Of a DNA stretch of 52,327 nt, positions 38,801 to 47,644 are shown one piece after another. The notes under the pieces are model-generated. The model did not search any database. It was not told the DNA's origin and saw only the letters and a list, made by a program, of their open reading frames with translations. The position numbers were made by a program, and so were the translations under genes. Location: contig JAEWPX010000186.1 in NCBI GenBank assembly GCA_023399375.1, forward strand, positions 1-52,327. Direction: 5' to 3'. The stretch's first letter is position 1; the number at the start of each line of letters is the position of its first letter. The stretch comes from Pseudomonadota bacterium. Its GTDB lineage: Bacteria; Desulfobacterota; Desulfovibrionia; Desulfovibrionales; Desulfovibrionaceae.

Positions 38801-41091
38801 GCAGTGGCTCGTCCACCTTGTCCACGGTCGGTTCCCTGGCCGGAGGAACCCTGGCCGGGGCCGGCATCGGCTCCTTGTTTAACTCCGGGGACTCCATGAC
38901 CGGCACGATCGGCGGCGCGGTCGGCGGGCTGGCCGGGGCGGGGGTCGCCGCGGCCACCTCCCTGGCCGGCACGGCCATTGGCTCGCTGCTCGGTCCCATC
39001 GGTGGCGCGGTCGGCGGGCTTATCGGGGGCCTGCTCGGCGGTTCCTCGACCAAGACCGAGGTGACGGGCTCGGGCATGCGTATCGGTGTGTCCGGTGACA
39101 GCAACACAGTCACGGGCACACAGTACACCCGCACCACCACCTCGGGCATGTTCGGCTCTTCCTCGGTATCTCATGGCATCACCGAAACAGGCCCGGCGGA
39201 CGCCGAGACCACTTCCGCCGTCAACGACGCCATGAGTGCCTATACCGTGGGCATCAAGAGCGCGTTCAAAGCGCTTGGCGTTTCTTCGGCCGAGGAGAGC
39301 CTTTCCAACTTTTCTTTTCCAAGTTGGGACGTCGCTCCCGGCCAGGAAGAGGACTTCTATCGCAACGTCAGTAACGCGAAAATCGGCAAGGTGTTAGCCG
39401 ACGCCGGCCTGACGGACGCCATTTCCGCCATCGCCAAAGAAAACGAATACTGGATTGACCAGATCGACCGACTGGGGTCGGCCATGACCACCGTGGGCAC
39501 GGCCACCAAGCAGATGGGGCTTTCCCTCGAATCCCTGGCCGGCGAGGACTACATTTCCGGGCTCGTGGACAAGATGCTGGCGGCCGGGGATTCGGCCGGC
39601 ACCGCCGGCATGGACTTCGAGGCCCTGGCCGGCGTGCTCGACGCCGATACCCTGGCCTCGCTCAAGGACATGCAGACGCAAGCCGCGGCGACTGGCGAGG
39701 AGGTGCAGGCCACAAACGAGCAGCTGCGCCAGCTCGCCCTGGCGCAGTACGCCAGCGAGATCGTGGAGGCCTTCGGCTCCACCGATGCCGCCCAAAGCGC
39801 GTTCAACCGCTATTTCACCAACGCCTACAGCAGCACCGAGCAGGCCACGCGCCTCATGCAATATTATGCCGAGGGCGCGGGCGAGGCCATCGGCGCACTC
39901 AACCAGTCGGGTCTCTCCCTGGAAAACTTCTGGGGCGCGTACCGCACGGCCATGGAATCCGGGCCGATGAGCGCCGACCAGCTCAAGGCATGGGACGACG
40001 CGGCGCAATGGGTCGAGGCCTGGGACGGCTCCCTGAAAAGCGCCGCACAGGCCTGGGATGACACCAACCAGACCGTGATCGACGGCATCAACGACCAGAT
40101 CAAGGCCCTGGAATCCCAGCGCGACGCCATCCAGGACACCCTGGATATGTGGTCGGATTTTCTGGCGTCCATCAAGGACCTGCGCAAGGAAATCAAGCTC
40201 GATGCGGACTTGAGCGATTTGTCGCCCAAGGAAATCTACGAAGCCAAGAAGACGCTGTTCGACCAGACCGCCGCCAAGGCCCGGGCCGGCGACGCAAAGG
40301 CCATGGGCGAGCTGCCGGACGTCACCAAGGATTTCTTGCAGGCCTCCCGCGATTATTGGGCGAGCTCCGAACAGTATTACGCGGACTTCAACCACGCGGA
40401 CGAAACCTTGGCCAGCCTGGAGAACTACGCCCAAACCCAGGTCGACCAGGCACAGGCGCAGCTCGACGCGCTTAATAACGAGATCGCGGTGCTGCAACTG
40501 CAAGTCAACCAGCTCACCCTGGTCAACACCAACCTGGGCACCCTCGGCAACCTGGTCGGCGACGGCATCAGCGCCGTCGTCGGAGCCATCAACAACAGCT
40601 CCTTTTCTTCGGCCTATGCCGATTCCATCGCCGCCGCCAACGCGGCCCAGGCCGATGCCGCCGCCTCGCTGCTGGCCGGCCTGGGCGGCTCCACCAGTTC
40701 CGATGCCAGCGAGAGCGCGGGCTTTGACTGGTCCAGCAGCTCGGGCGGGCTGGAAGTGGACGAGGACGGCAACTGGCAATGGGTGGGCTTTTCCGAGGGC
40801 GGCGTGGCCCGGGGCGGCGTCCCGGGCGTGGACAGTATTCCGGCCAAACTCATGGACGGCGAGCGCGTCATCGACGTCAAGCACACCAAGATCCTGGAGT
40901 GGCTGGTCGACGGCGGCAACTCGACCCGCGTGGACACCGCCGGCATCGAGCGCCGCCTGGACCGCGTGGCCAGCACGTCGGCCATGGCGTCCCGGGCCAA
41001 CCAGACGGCCATCGAGGGCCTGCGCCGTGGAATGGCCGTCATCGGCAACAAGCTCTCCAGGGACGCCCGGCGTCCCAAGGCGAGGCGGTAA
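35842..41091 (+). CDS. Tail tape measure protein
   Basis: This is a 1749-aa protein. The tape-measure domain (about 165-360) holds [28 protein letters not shown]...[45 protein letters not shown]. Coiled-coil regions follow (about 480-870), a Gly/Ala/Ser-rich hydrophobic stretch (about 990-1070), and a C-terminal [26 protein letters not shown] that recurs in such proteins. At about 1.5 angstrom per residue it predicts a tail near 260 nm. A block around 37020-37600 is AT-richer and looks replaced. The following fibre gene overlaps its TAA. Confidence 0.92.
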   Translation: [1749 protein letters not shown]

Positions 41092-42743
41092 TGCTGACCA
41101 AGACTATTTTTGAGTTGGCCGCGGGCGTGGCGTCCCGGGTCGCCGAAATCCCGGTGAACATCGGCGGGCAGACGTTCAAGCTCACCGTCGAACAGGTGCT
41201 GCGCGTGGCCACGCCTGCCGACAGCGGCGCGGCGGCGGCGTCCCATTCCCTGCTTTCCCATGTTGTCACCGGCCTGACCGCGGGCCACGTGTTGGTGGCC
41301 ACCGGCCCGGCCACGTTCGAATTCCGCAGATTGACCGAGTTTCACCTCCCGAACCCGGCCGACATCGACATCCGGGGCAATGCGGGCACGGCCTCACGCC
41401 TGCTCAACCCGCGCACGGTCGCGGGCATCGTGTTCGACGGCACGGCGGACGTGGCCCTCCCGCACGGCAATCTGGCCGACGTCGGTGACAACACCCATGC
41501 CCAGCTCGACGCCCACGTGGCCGACGATGCCAGGCACCGGATGATCGACGACGCCGGCACCGCGGCCACGGTCCTGTGGAGCGCCGCGCGGATCATTGCC
41601 CAGCTGGCCACCAAGGCGGCCACGGGGCACCTGCATGCCGGAACCTACGAACCGGCCAACGCCAACATCCAGGCCCACATCGCCGACGCCGTCAAGCACC
41701 GGTCGATCAACGACGCCGGCACCACGGCCACCGACCTGTGGAGCGCCGCGCAGATCGTCGCCCAGCTGGCCACCAAGGCGGCCACGGGGCACCTGCACGC
41801 CGGCACCTACGAGCCGGCCGACGCCAACATCCAGGCCCACATCGCCGACGCGGGCAAGCACCGGACGATCAACGACGCCGGCACCACGGCCACCGATCTG
41901 TGGAGCGCCGCGCAGATCATAGGTGGGCTGGCCACCAGGGCATCCGCCAGCCACAACCACGCCCTGGCCGGCCTGTCCGAGCGGGCCTACACCTCCCTGA
42001 CCGGGCGGCCGGCGTTTTTCGCCGTCGTCGCCGTGTCCGGCCAGGGCAATGTCGTGGCCGACGCCGAATCCGACACCCTGACCCTGATCGCCGGTTCGGG
42101 CATCGCCATCACCACGGACCCGGAAAACGACGCCATCACCATCGCCAATACCGGCGGCGGCGTTCCCGGCCCCCATGGCCATACCGGGCCGGCCGACGGC
42201 GGCACCGTGGCCCATGGCGCGCTTGCCGGCGTGGACACCGACGCCTCCCAGGCCGCCATCCACCACACGCTGGGCACGGGAGCCAACCAGGCCGCGCCGG
42301 GAAATCATGGCCATGCGTATCTGCCGTTGGCGGGCGGGGCGCTCACAGGGCTCGTCGGGCAAGCTGTCGCCGGGTTTCTCGCTGCGACCAAAGATAATAT
42401 CGCCGACCGCACGGGCAGCGGATTCTACCAGACCGCTACTGCAACAATCGCCGAAGGTTGGCCGGAGGATTCAAACGGCTGGTACCATTTGTTCGTCTCC
42501 ACCCACACCAATGACGCGAACTACTTTTCCATGCAGTTTGCGGCTAACTTTTTCGATTCCTCGAAGCTCTTTTTCCGAGTCACCAATGGATCGGGCACGA
42601 CCGGCTGGAACAAAGTCTGGCACGCCGGCAATGGCGGCGCTGACTCGGGCATGGACGCCGACACCGTGGACGGCAAACACGCCGACGAGCTGGGCTCGCC
42701 GGCCCTGCGCGTGCTCATGGCGCGGCAGTTCGGGGCGTTCTGA
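41091..42743 (+). CDS. Tail fibre / stalk protein with three repeats
   Basis: This is a 550-aa protein. A short N-terminal region (EIPVNIGGQTFKLTVEQVLRVATPA) and a NAGTASRLLNPRTVAGIVFDGTADVALP segment (tail-fibre repeat type) lead to three tandem 54-residue repeats ending HLHAGTYEPA.ANIQ. Later come a GPHGHTGPADGG collagen-like bit and a trimer-type C-terminus, ...NKVWHAGNGG...DTVDGKHADEL. Such proteins form trimeric stalks. Starts by TAATG overlap with the tape measure. Confidence 0.75.
   Translation: MLTKTIFELAAGVASRVAEIPVNIGGQTFKLTVEQVLRVATPADSGAAAASHSLLSHVVTGLTAGHVLVATGPATFEFRRLTEFHLPNPADIDIRGNAGTASRLLNPRTVAGIVFDGTADVALPHGNLADVGDNTHAQLDAHVADDARHRMIDDAGTAATVLWSAARIIAQLATKAATGHLHAGTYEPANANIQAHIADAVKHRSINDAGTTATDLWSAAQIVAQLATKAATGHLHAGTYEPADANIQAHIADAGKHRTINDAGTTATDLWSAAQIIGGLATRASASHNHALAGLSERAYTSLTGRPAFFAVVAVSGQGNVVADAESDTLTLIAGSGIAITTDPENDAITIANTGGGVPGPHGHTGPADGGTVAHGALAGVDTDASQAAIHHTLGTGANQAAPGNHGHAYLPLAGGALTGLVGQAVAGFLAATKDNIADRTGSGFYQTATATIAEGWPEDSNGWYHLFVSTHTNDANYFSMQFAANFFDSSKLFFRVTNGSGTTGWNKVWHAGNGGADSGMDADTVDGKHADELGSPALRVLMARQFGAF
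41511..41996 (+). repeat. Three tandem 162-bp repeats in the fibre gene
   Basis: Units start at 41511, 41673 and 41835, each GCCCAC(A/G)T(C/G)GCCGACG..., exactly 162 bp apart. The first two encode TKAATGHLHAGTYEP; the third diverges after LWSAAQII. In-frame gain or loss of units would change stalk length. Confidence 0.85.
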
Positions 42744-44365
42744 TGGCCGGCGCTTATCTCGTAGAAATCGACGCCTACGTGCCGGCCACCTGGATTTGCG
42801 GCGGCGACCGCGTCGGCCTGCTCGCGGAGCCGGACACGACCCTGGCCACCGAGGCCCGGCTGGAGACCCTGCGCTTTTCCTCGGGCGTGGGCCTTATGAC
42901 CAAGCCCTACGATGATCCGCCCAACACCCACTATGAACCCTGTGTCGCCGTGCCGTTCAACTTCGAGCGGCTCATCTTCGAGGACGGCGTCACGGCCGGC
43001 GCGGCCGACGCCGGGTACGGCGAGATCGAACTGGTCAACCCCGAGGGCGACTATGACTTCCTGGCGGATTGCGGCCTGGACGGCCGCCGCGTGCGGCTCC
43101 TGTACGGCGACGAGGCCGGGCCGCTGGCCGACTTCGAAGAGGTCTTCGTCGGCACGTTGTCGCAACCGGAATTCTCCTGGCGGCGGATCGTGCTGCCGGT
43201 GCGCGATCGGGGCGAGGAACTGCGCCGGGCCATCCAGCAAAACGTCTATGCCGGCGACAACGAAGGGCCGGTCGGCGTCGAAGGCGGCGACAGCCTCAAG
43301 GACAAGACCAAACCTCTCGCCTTTGGCCGCTGCCGCAACGTCCCGGCCACCTGCGTCAATGCCTCGACCCTGACCTATCAGGTGCATGACGGCCAGGTGG
43401 CCGCGATCCCGGCCGTCCGGGACAAGGGCATGCCGCTGACGCCTGCCGGCGATCATCCCACGGCCGAAGCGCTGGCCGCCGCCACCTTCGAGGCCAGCCA
43501 GTTCGCCACGTGCCTGGCCCTGGGGCTTTTCCGCCTCTGGGCCAAGCCGGCAGGCGCGGTCACGGCCGACGTGGACGGCGACGCCACGGGCGGCCTGTGG
43601 GCAGCCTCGGTGCCGGCCATCATCCGCCGCATCGCCCTGACCCGGGCCGGCCTCGCCGAGACCGACCTGGACGGGGCCGCCTTCGACGCCCTGGAAGCGG
43701 CCTGTCCGTATGTCGTCAGCAAGTTCATCGACGGCGGCGACAAGGCGGACCTCGATGAGGTCTTCGACGACCTGTGCGCGAGCATCGGCGCATGGTGGTG
43801 CTTTGACCGCAAGGGCCGGCTCGCGGTCGGCCGCTTCGAAGCCCCGGCCGGGGAGCCGGCCGCGACGTTCACCACGGTGGAGCTGCTCGACAGCGGCGAG
43901 GGGCTCGAAATCCTCCCGGCCAGGGATTTGGCGGACGGCGTGCCGGTGTACCGGGTGGCGCTCGAGTATCAGCGCAACTGGGCCGTGCAGGACGACAACG
44001 ACTTGGCCGGGGGCGTGCCCGATGCGCTCCAGGACTGGCTGGCCGAGGAGTCGCGCACGGTCGCGGTCGAGGACGCGTCCGTCCAGGTCGCCCACGTGCT
44101 GGCCCCGGAACTGTCCGTGACCACCACCCTGGACGACGCCGCGGCGGCCCGGGCCGAAGCCGACCGCCTCCTGGCTCTGCACGGCGTGCCCCGGCTGCGC
44201 ATGCGCCTGCCGGTCAAGCGCCAGTTCGCCCGGGGGCTCGACCTCTGTTCCGTGGTTGCGGTGCGCATGAAGCGATTCGGGCTGTCGGAGGGCCGCCTTT
44301 TCACGGTCATCGGCATGTCCGAGGAGTACGAGACCAGCCGAGTGACGCTGGAGGTTTGGGGCTGA
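42743..44365 (+). CDS. Tail protein (baseplate/hub-like)
   Basis: This is a 540-aa protein starting MAGAYLVEIDAYVPATWICGGD... It has EARLETLRFSSGVGLMTKPYDDPPNTHYEPCVAVPFNFERLIF and a long middle part with many conserved-looking Trp, Gly and Asp (LYGDEAGPLADFEEVFVGTLSQPEFSWRRIVLPVRDR). This fits the large tail-tip proteins of B3-type transposable siphophages, which I recognise by position and style rather than a named domain. TGATG overlaps at both ends. Confidence 0.65.
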   Translation: MAGAYLVEIDAYVPATWICGGDRVGLLAEPDTTLATEARLETLRFSSGVGLMTKPYDDPPNTHYEPCVAVPFNFERLIFEDGVTAGAADAGYGEIELVNPEGDYDFLADCGLDGRRVRLLYGDEAGPLADFEEVFVGTLSQPEFSWRRIVLPVRDRGEELRRAIQQNVYAGDNEGPVGVEGGDSLKDKTKPLAFGRCRNVPATCVNASTLTYQVHDGQVAAIPAVRDKGMPLTPAGDHPTAEALAAATFEASQFATCLALGLFRLWAKPAGAVTADVDGDATGGLWAASVPAIIRRIALTRAGLAETDLDGAAFDALEAACPYVVSKFIDGGDKADLDEVFDDLCASIGAWWCFDRKGRLAVGRFEAPAGEPAATFTTVELLDSGEGLEILPARDLADGVPVYRVALEYQRNWAVQDDNDLAGGVPDALQDWLAEESRTVAVEDASVQVAHVLAPELSVTTTLDDAAAARAEADRLLALHGVPRLRMRLPVKRQFARGLDLCSVVAVRMKRFGLSEGRLFTVIGMSEEYETSRVTLEVWG

Positions 44366-45222
44366 TGGCCACCGGCATGCTGTGTTGGTCGAACCACGCC
44401 TTAAAGGCCGCGCTTTCCGGCGGGGCTTGGCAAACACCCCTGGCCAATCTCCAGGCCCGGTTCCTGTCCCGTGTCGCGAGGACTGCCGGCCTGGACCTTG
44501 CCGCTACCCGGTTCGACGTGGACCTGGGGCGGGAGCGTACCATCAAGCTGGTAGCCGTTCCCGGGCACAACTTATCACCCTCGGCCCGTGTCCGTGTGTG
44601 CTGTTACGCCGACGCCGCCCATGCCGTGTGCAAGCTGGACAGCGGCTGGCTTGACGCATGGCCGCCGGTTTATTCCACCATGGAACTCGAATGGGAGGAT
44701 GACAACTGGTGGAGCGGCCGCGTGCTGCCCGAGGACGTGGACGCCATGCCGCACAACTTCATCTATCTGCCGCCGCGACAGGTGTATTGCCGCTACCTTT
44801 CCGTGGAGATCGACGACCGGAGTAACCCGGACGGCTACGTCGATCTGTCCAGGCTGTTCATTACCTCGGGGTGGCAGCCTGTCTTCAACTTTTCCTTCGA
44901 CGGCCTGACCCTTGGTTACGAATCCAACACGTATGTCGACAGCTCGCTGTCCGGTGCCAAGCATTTCGAGGAGCGGCCGGCCGCTCGCGTCCAGGCCTTC
45001 CGGCTGGATTTCATGACTCGCGTGGAGGGGGTCAACAAGGCCCTGGCCATGACGCGAGCCCTGGATATCTCCGGCGAGGTCTTCTTCATATCCGATCCCG
45101 GCAATCAAATGCTCATGCAGCAGACGTCTTTCCTGGGCCGGCTGCGCGAACTCTCGCCGCTGGAATATGTGACCGTGGGCATCCACGGCATGGCCTACGT
45201 CATCGAGGAGGTTGTGGCATGA
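44365..45222 (+). CDS. Tail tip structural protein
   Basis: This is a 285-aa protein. It is beta-rich with many aromatics (WPPVYSTMELEWEDDNWWSGRVLPEDVDAM, YLPPRQVYCRYLSVEIDD) and a SLSGAKHFEERPAARVQAFRLDFMTRVEGVNKALAM segment. Similar proteins follow the hub gene in B3-like phages. The ATG at 44365 overlaps the previous TGA; an upstream in-frame ATG at 44356 lacks support. No domain name assigned. Confidence 0.6.
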   Translation: MATGMLCWSNHALKAALSGGAWQTPLANLQARFLSRVARTAGLDLAATRFDVDLGRERTIKLVAVPGHNLSPSARVRVCCYADAAHAVCKLDSGWLDAWPPVYSTMELEWEDDNWWSGRVLPEDVDAMPHNFIYLPPRQVYCRYLSVEIDDRSNPDGYVDLSRLFITSGWQPVFNFSFDGLTLGYESNTYVDSSLSGAKHFEERPAARVQAFRLDFMTRVEGVNKALAMTRALDISGEVFFISDPGNQMLMQQTSFLGRLRELSPLEYVTVGIHGMAYVIEEVVA

Positions 45223-45608
45223 GTGATGCCCTCGACCGTTTGGACACTTTCTACAACGCCGGCGATTTCGATCCCGGCGACAATCCGGGCGGCCTGGGCG
45301 CCGGTGGGCATCGGGAGAATTACGTCCCCTCGCTGCGCGACCATGCCGCCGTGTCCCGCGAGACCGTGGCCGCGGCCAAGGAGGTCATGCAGCTGGCCGA
45401 CGATCTGCGCGCCGCGACAGTGACCGGCGGCGGCCTGGTTCTGGCCTCGCCCACGGACACGGCGGCCGGCTCCCTGGCCAGCAAGATCAAGGCCGAGGGG
45501 CTGGAGCTGACCATTGAGAATGCGGGCGGCAACGAGCGGTTGGTGCTCACGGCCAAGCCCAATGCGGGGGCCGTCCTTTTTCTCGCCCAAACCTGCAACG
45601 CGTTTTAG
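45219..45608 (+). CDS. Hypothetical tail-region protein
   Basis: This is a 129-aa protein, MSDALDRLDTFYNAGDFDPG..., with an Asp/Gly-rich N-terminus, a helix (SRETVAAAKEVMQLADDLRAA) and a Gly/Ala-rich, beta C-terminus ending AVLFLAQTCNAF. It overlaps the previous gene by ATGA and lies 8 nt before the next. Probably a minor virion part. No family recognised. Confidence 0.55.
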   Translation: MSDALDRLDTFYNAGDFDPGDNPGGLGAGGHRENYVPSLRDHAAVSRETVAAAKEVMQLADDLRAATVTGGGLVLASPTDTAAGSLASKIKAEGLELTIENAGGNERLVLTAKPNAGAVLFLAQTCNAF

Positions 45609-45616
45609 GAGGCAAT

Positions 45617-45997
45617 ATGGCCACACAACCGCTCTTCGCCGGGACAGCCGTCAACAAGCCGGTCACCATCACCAACGCGGACGGCACCACGAAAAAGCAG
45701 GCCGTCCAGGCCGGGGCCGCCGGGGCTAGGCTCGACTCGCTGCATATCTGCTCGGATGACACCGCGGCGGTGAATCTCGACTTCTACGCGACGGTTGGCG
45801 GCGTGGATTACTTTATCGGACGGGTCCAGATTCCTGCCGGTGCCGGCTACGGCCTGCCCTGGCAGGAGGGGCTGGCCACGCTCAACAACAACCTCTCCAT
45901 GTCCCTGGCCGCCGGCACGCTCATCAAGGCGGCCGCAACCGCCGCCGTCACCGCGGGCAAGACCGTGACCATCTTCCCCTTGAGCGGCGATTATTAG
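45617..45997 (+). CDS. Small beta-rich virion protein
   Basis: This 126-aa protein, MATQPLFAGTAVNKPVTITN..., has the look of tail or head decoration proteins: repeated short strands, GGVDYFIGRVQIPAGAGYG near the middle and a Thr/Ala-rich end. TAGGAGGCAAT ribosome site. No family recognised. Confidence 0.6.
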   Translation: MATQPLFAGTAVNKPVTITNADGTTKKQAVQAGAAGARLDSLHICSDDTAAVNLDFYATVGGVDYFIGRVQIPAGAGYGLPWQEGLATLNNNLSMSLAAGTLIKAAATAAVTAGKTVTIFPLSGDY

Positions 45998-46006
45998 GAG
46001 GACGCA

Positions 46007-47119
46007 ATGCCTCAATCCGTGTTCGACTATAAAACGCCGCCCCAGGTGCAGGGAGCCGCCTGGACGATGCAGCTGGACGTGGCTCCGGCCGGTTCCCTGG
46101 CGGCCGGGCTGTTCAATCTCTACCCGTCCAGGGGCGACACCACCATATCCGGGGCCACCAACATCGCCACCATACAGGACGGACCGATCCAGGTGGTCCG
46201 GTATGGCGCGCTGACAGTTAATGCGCTCCTGTCCGTCACCAACCGATGCCGGGGTTTGATCGTCCTGTGCGACTCTCTCAACATCGGCGCGGCTGGCAGC
46301 ATTTCCATGACAGGACGGGGTGCCAAGGGGCATGCGGGCTGGATCGTTGACGACCTGACCATTCCGGCTTCGGTCCTGCTGACCGGGCGTTATGCCTCAC
46401 CCCAAAGTGTCCTGGACGTCATCGCGCAAAACGGCTGGTTCGTGGGGGACCCGAATCTGTGGGCGTTCCCGCCCGCAGACCTTGCAGCCCTTGGCGTGAA
46501 GGCGACCATCACGGCAGGAACGGTAGCACTGGTCACTGCGGCGGGGTGCGGGACGGCAGCCTACGGCGTTGCTGTGGCACAGGACGGTAACGGCACAACC
46601 GGCAACGCGGGGTCGAACGCCCCCGGCGGTGGCGGTACTGGGGGGAGATACAACGGGGGGAGCCTTTCTTACGTTGCGTGCAGTTCTGCCGGGTACCCGT
46701 GGGGCGGGGGAGCGGGATCGGCTGGCGGCAGCGGCGGCAGTGTCAGTCCCACCTCTGCCGGGGCGGATTATTGCGGCAAGGGCGGGGCCGGTGCCGGGGC
46801 AGGGGCTGGAAACCCTGCCGGTGACGGATCAGCATCCGGCGTCGGAGGCGATCTGTTCATCATCTGCCGGGGTAACGCAACCATCGCCTCGGGGGGGATT
46901 ATACAAGCGGATGGCATGCCATCGCTCTCATTTTCCTATGGTGTCAGTGGCGGCGGCTCCGGCGCGGGGCGTGCGTGCGCGATTTGCGGAGGCACGCTCT
47001 CCAATGCCGGCACTATCCGCGCCAATGGTGGAGCCTATGCCGCCGGCACCTACCACGGTGGGGCTGGCGGCGCGGGAGCTGCTGATACCAAGACATTTGC
47101 CCAAATGGGGTGGACCTAA
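46007..47119 (+). CDS. Glycine-rich tail fibre tip / adhesin candidate
   Basis: This is a 370-aa protein. The first 190 residues are beta-rich. The C-terminal half is extremely Gly/Ala/Ser-rich with several polyglycine motifs (NAPGGGGTGGRYNGG, YPWGGGAGSAGGSGG, KGGAGAGAGAGN, SGGGSGAGR), separated by short variable loops. That sandwich of polyglycine helices with variable loops is the design of T4-like gp38 adhesins and other receptor-binding tips. Host recognition is the likely role (inference). AGGAGGACGCA ribosome site. Confidence 0.65.
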   Translation: MPQSVFDYKTPPQVQGAAWTMQLDVAPAGSLAAGLFNLYPSRGDTTISGATNIATIQDGPIQVVRYGALTVNALLSVTNRCRGLIVLCDSLNIGAAGSISMTGRGAKGHAGWIVDDLTIPASVLLTGRYASPQSVLDVIAQNGWFVGDPNLWAFPPADLAALGVKATITAGTVALVTAAGCGTAAYGVAVAQDGNGTTGNAGSNAPGGGGTGGRYNGGSLSYVACSSAGYPWGGGAGSAGGSGGSVSPTSAGADYCGKGGAGAGAGAGNPAGDGSASGVGGDLFIICRGNATIASGGIIQADGMPSLSFSYGVSGGGSGAGRACAICGGTLSNAGTIRANGGAYAAGTYHGGAGGAGAADTKTFAQMGWT

Positions 47120-47122
47120 GCC

Positions 47123-47644
47123 ATGATCATCACCATTTTGCACGATCCCAACGTCGAGGCGTCCCGTCGCCTCCTGGCCTCTCTCGGCGTCGCCATCCCC
47201 GAGGGCGACGACGTGACCGTGACGGTGGCGTCCGACACGGTGCGCATCGTCAGCACGCACGGGCTAGCCGTCGGCGTCTGTCCGGCTTTCCCGGGCTATC
47301 CCGTCGCCCTGGTCGGCGAGGGGGAGGCGCAACGCATGATGCCGTTTCCCGATTCCTGGGCGGCGGTCCTGGAGTGGGCGGCCAACCCGCCGGCCGAGGA
47401 AGCGGCATCACCCGAAATGAGCGTGACCGCCTTTTTCGAGCGCTTCACGGACGCCGAACTCGTGGCCGCGCGCGAGCTGGCCAAGACCGACGCCGTGGTG
47501 GACCTGTTTTGGGTCCGGCTCCTGGGCGCAAGCGTCATCGATCTGGCCTACCCGCCGGTCGTTTCCGGCGTGCGCTATCTTGTCGGCCGTCTGCCGGGCT
47601 TCGACGCCGCCAGGGCCGACGCGGTGCTGGGGGTGACGGCGTGA
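47123..47644 (+). CDS. Hypothetical protein, possible fibre-assembly partner
   Basis: This 173-aa protein begins MIITILHDPNVEASRRLLASLGVAIPEGDDVTVTV; it has a central Glu/Ala/Pro linker and a helical C-terminus containing AFFERFTDAELVAARELAKTDAVVDLFWVRLLGA. The latter resembles the FTxxEL...A..D..V..F...L motif found in small phage proteins associated with tail fibres. Placed straight after the adhesin candidate. Its TGA overlaps the GTG of the patatin gene. Confidence 0.55.
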   Translation: MIITILHDPNVEASRRLLASLGVAIPEGDDVTVTVASDTVRIVSTHGLAVGVCPAFPGYPVALVGEGEAQRMMPFPDSWAAVLEWAANPPAEEAASPEMSVTAFFERFTDAELVAARELAKTDAVVDLFWVRLLGASVIDLAYPPVVSGVRYLVGRLPGFDAARADAVLGVTA

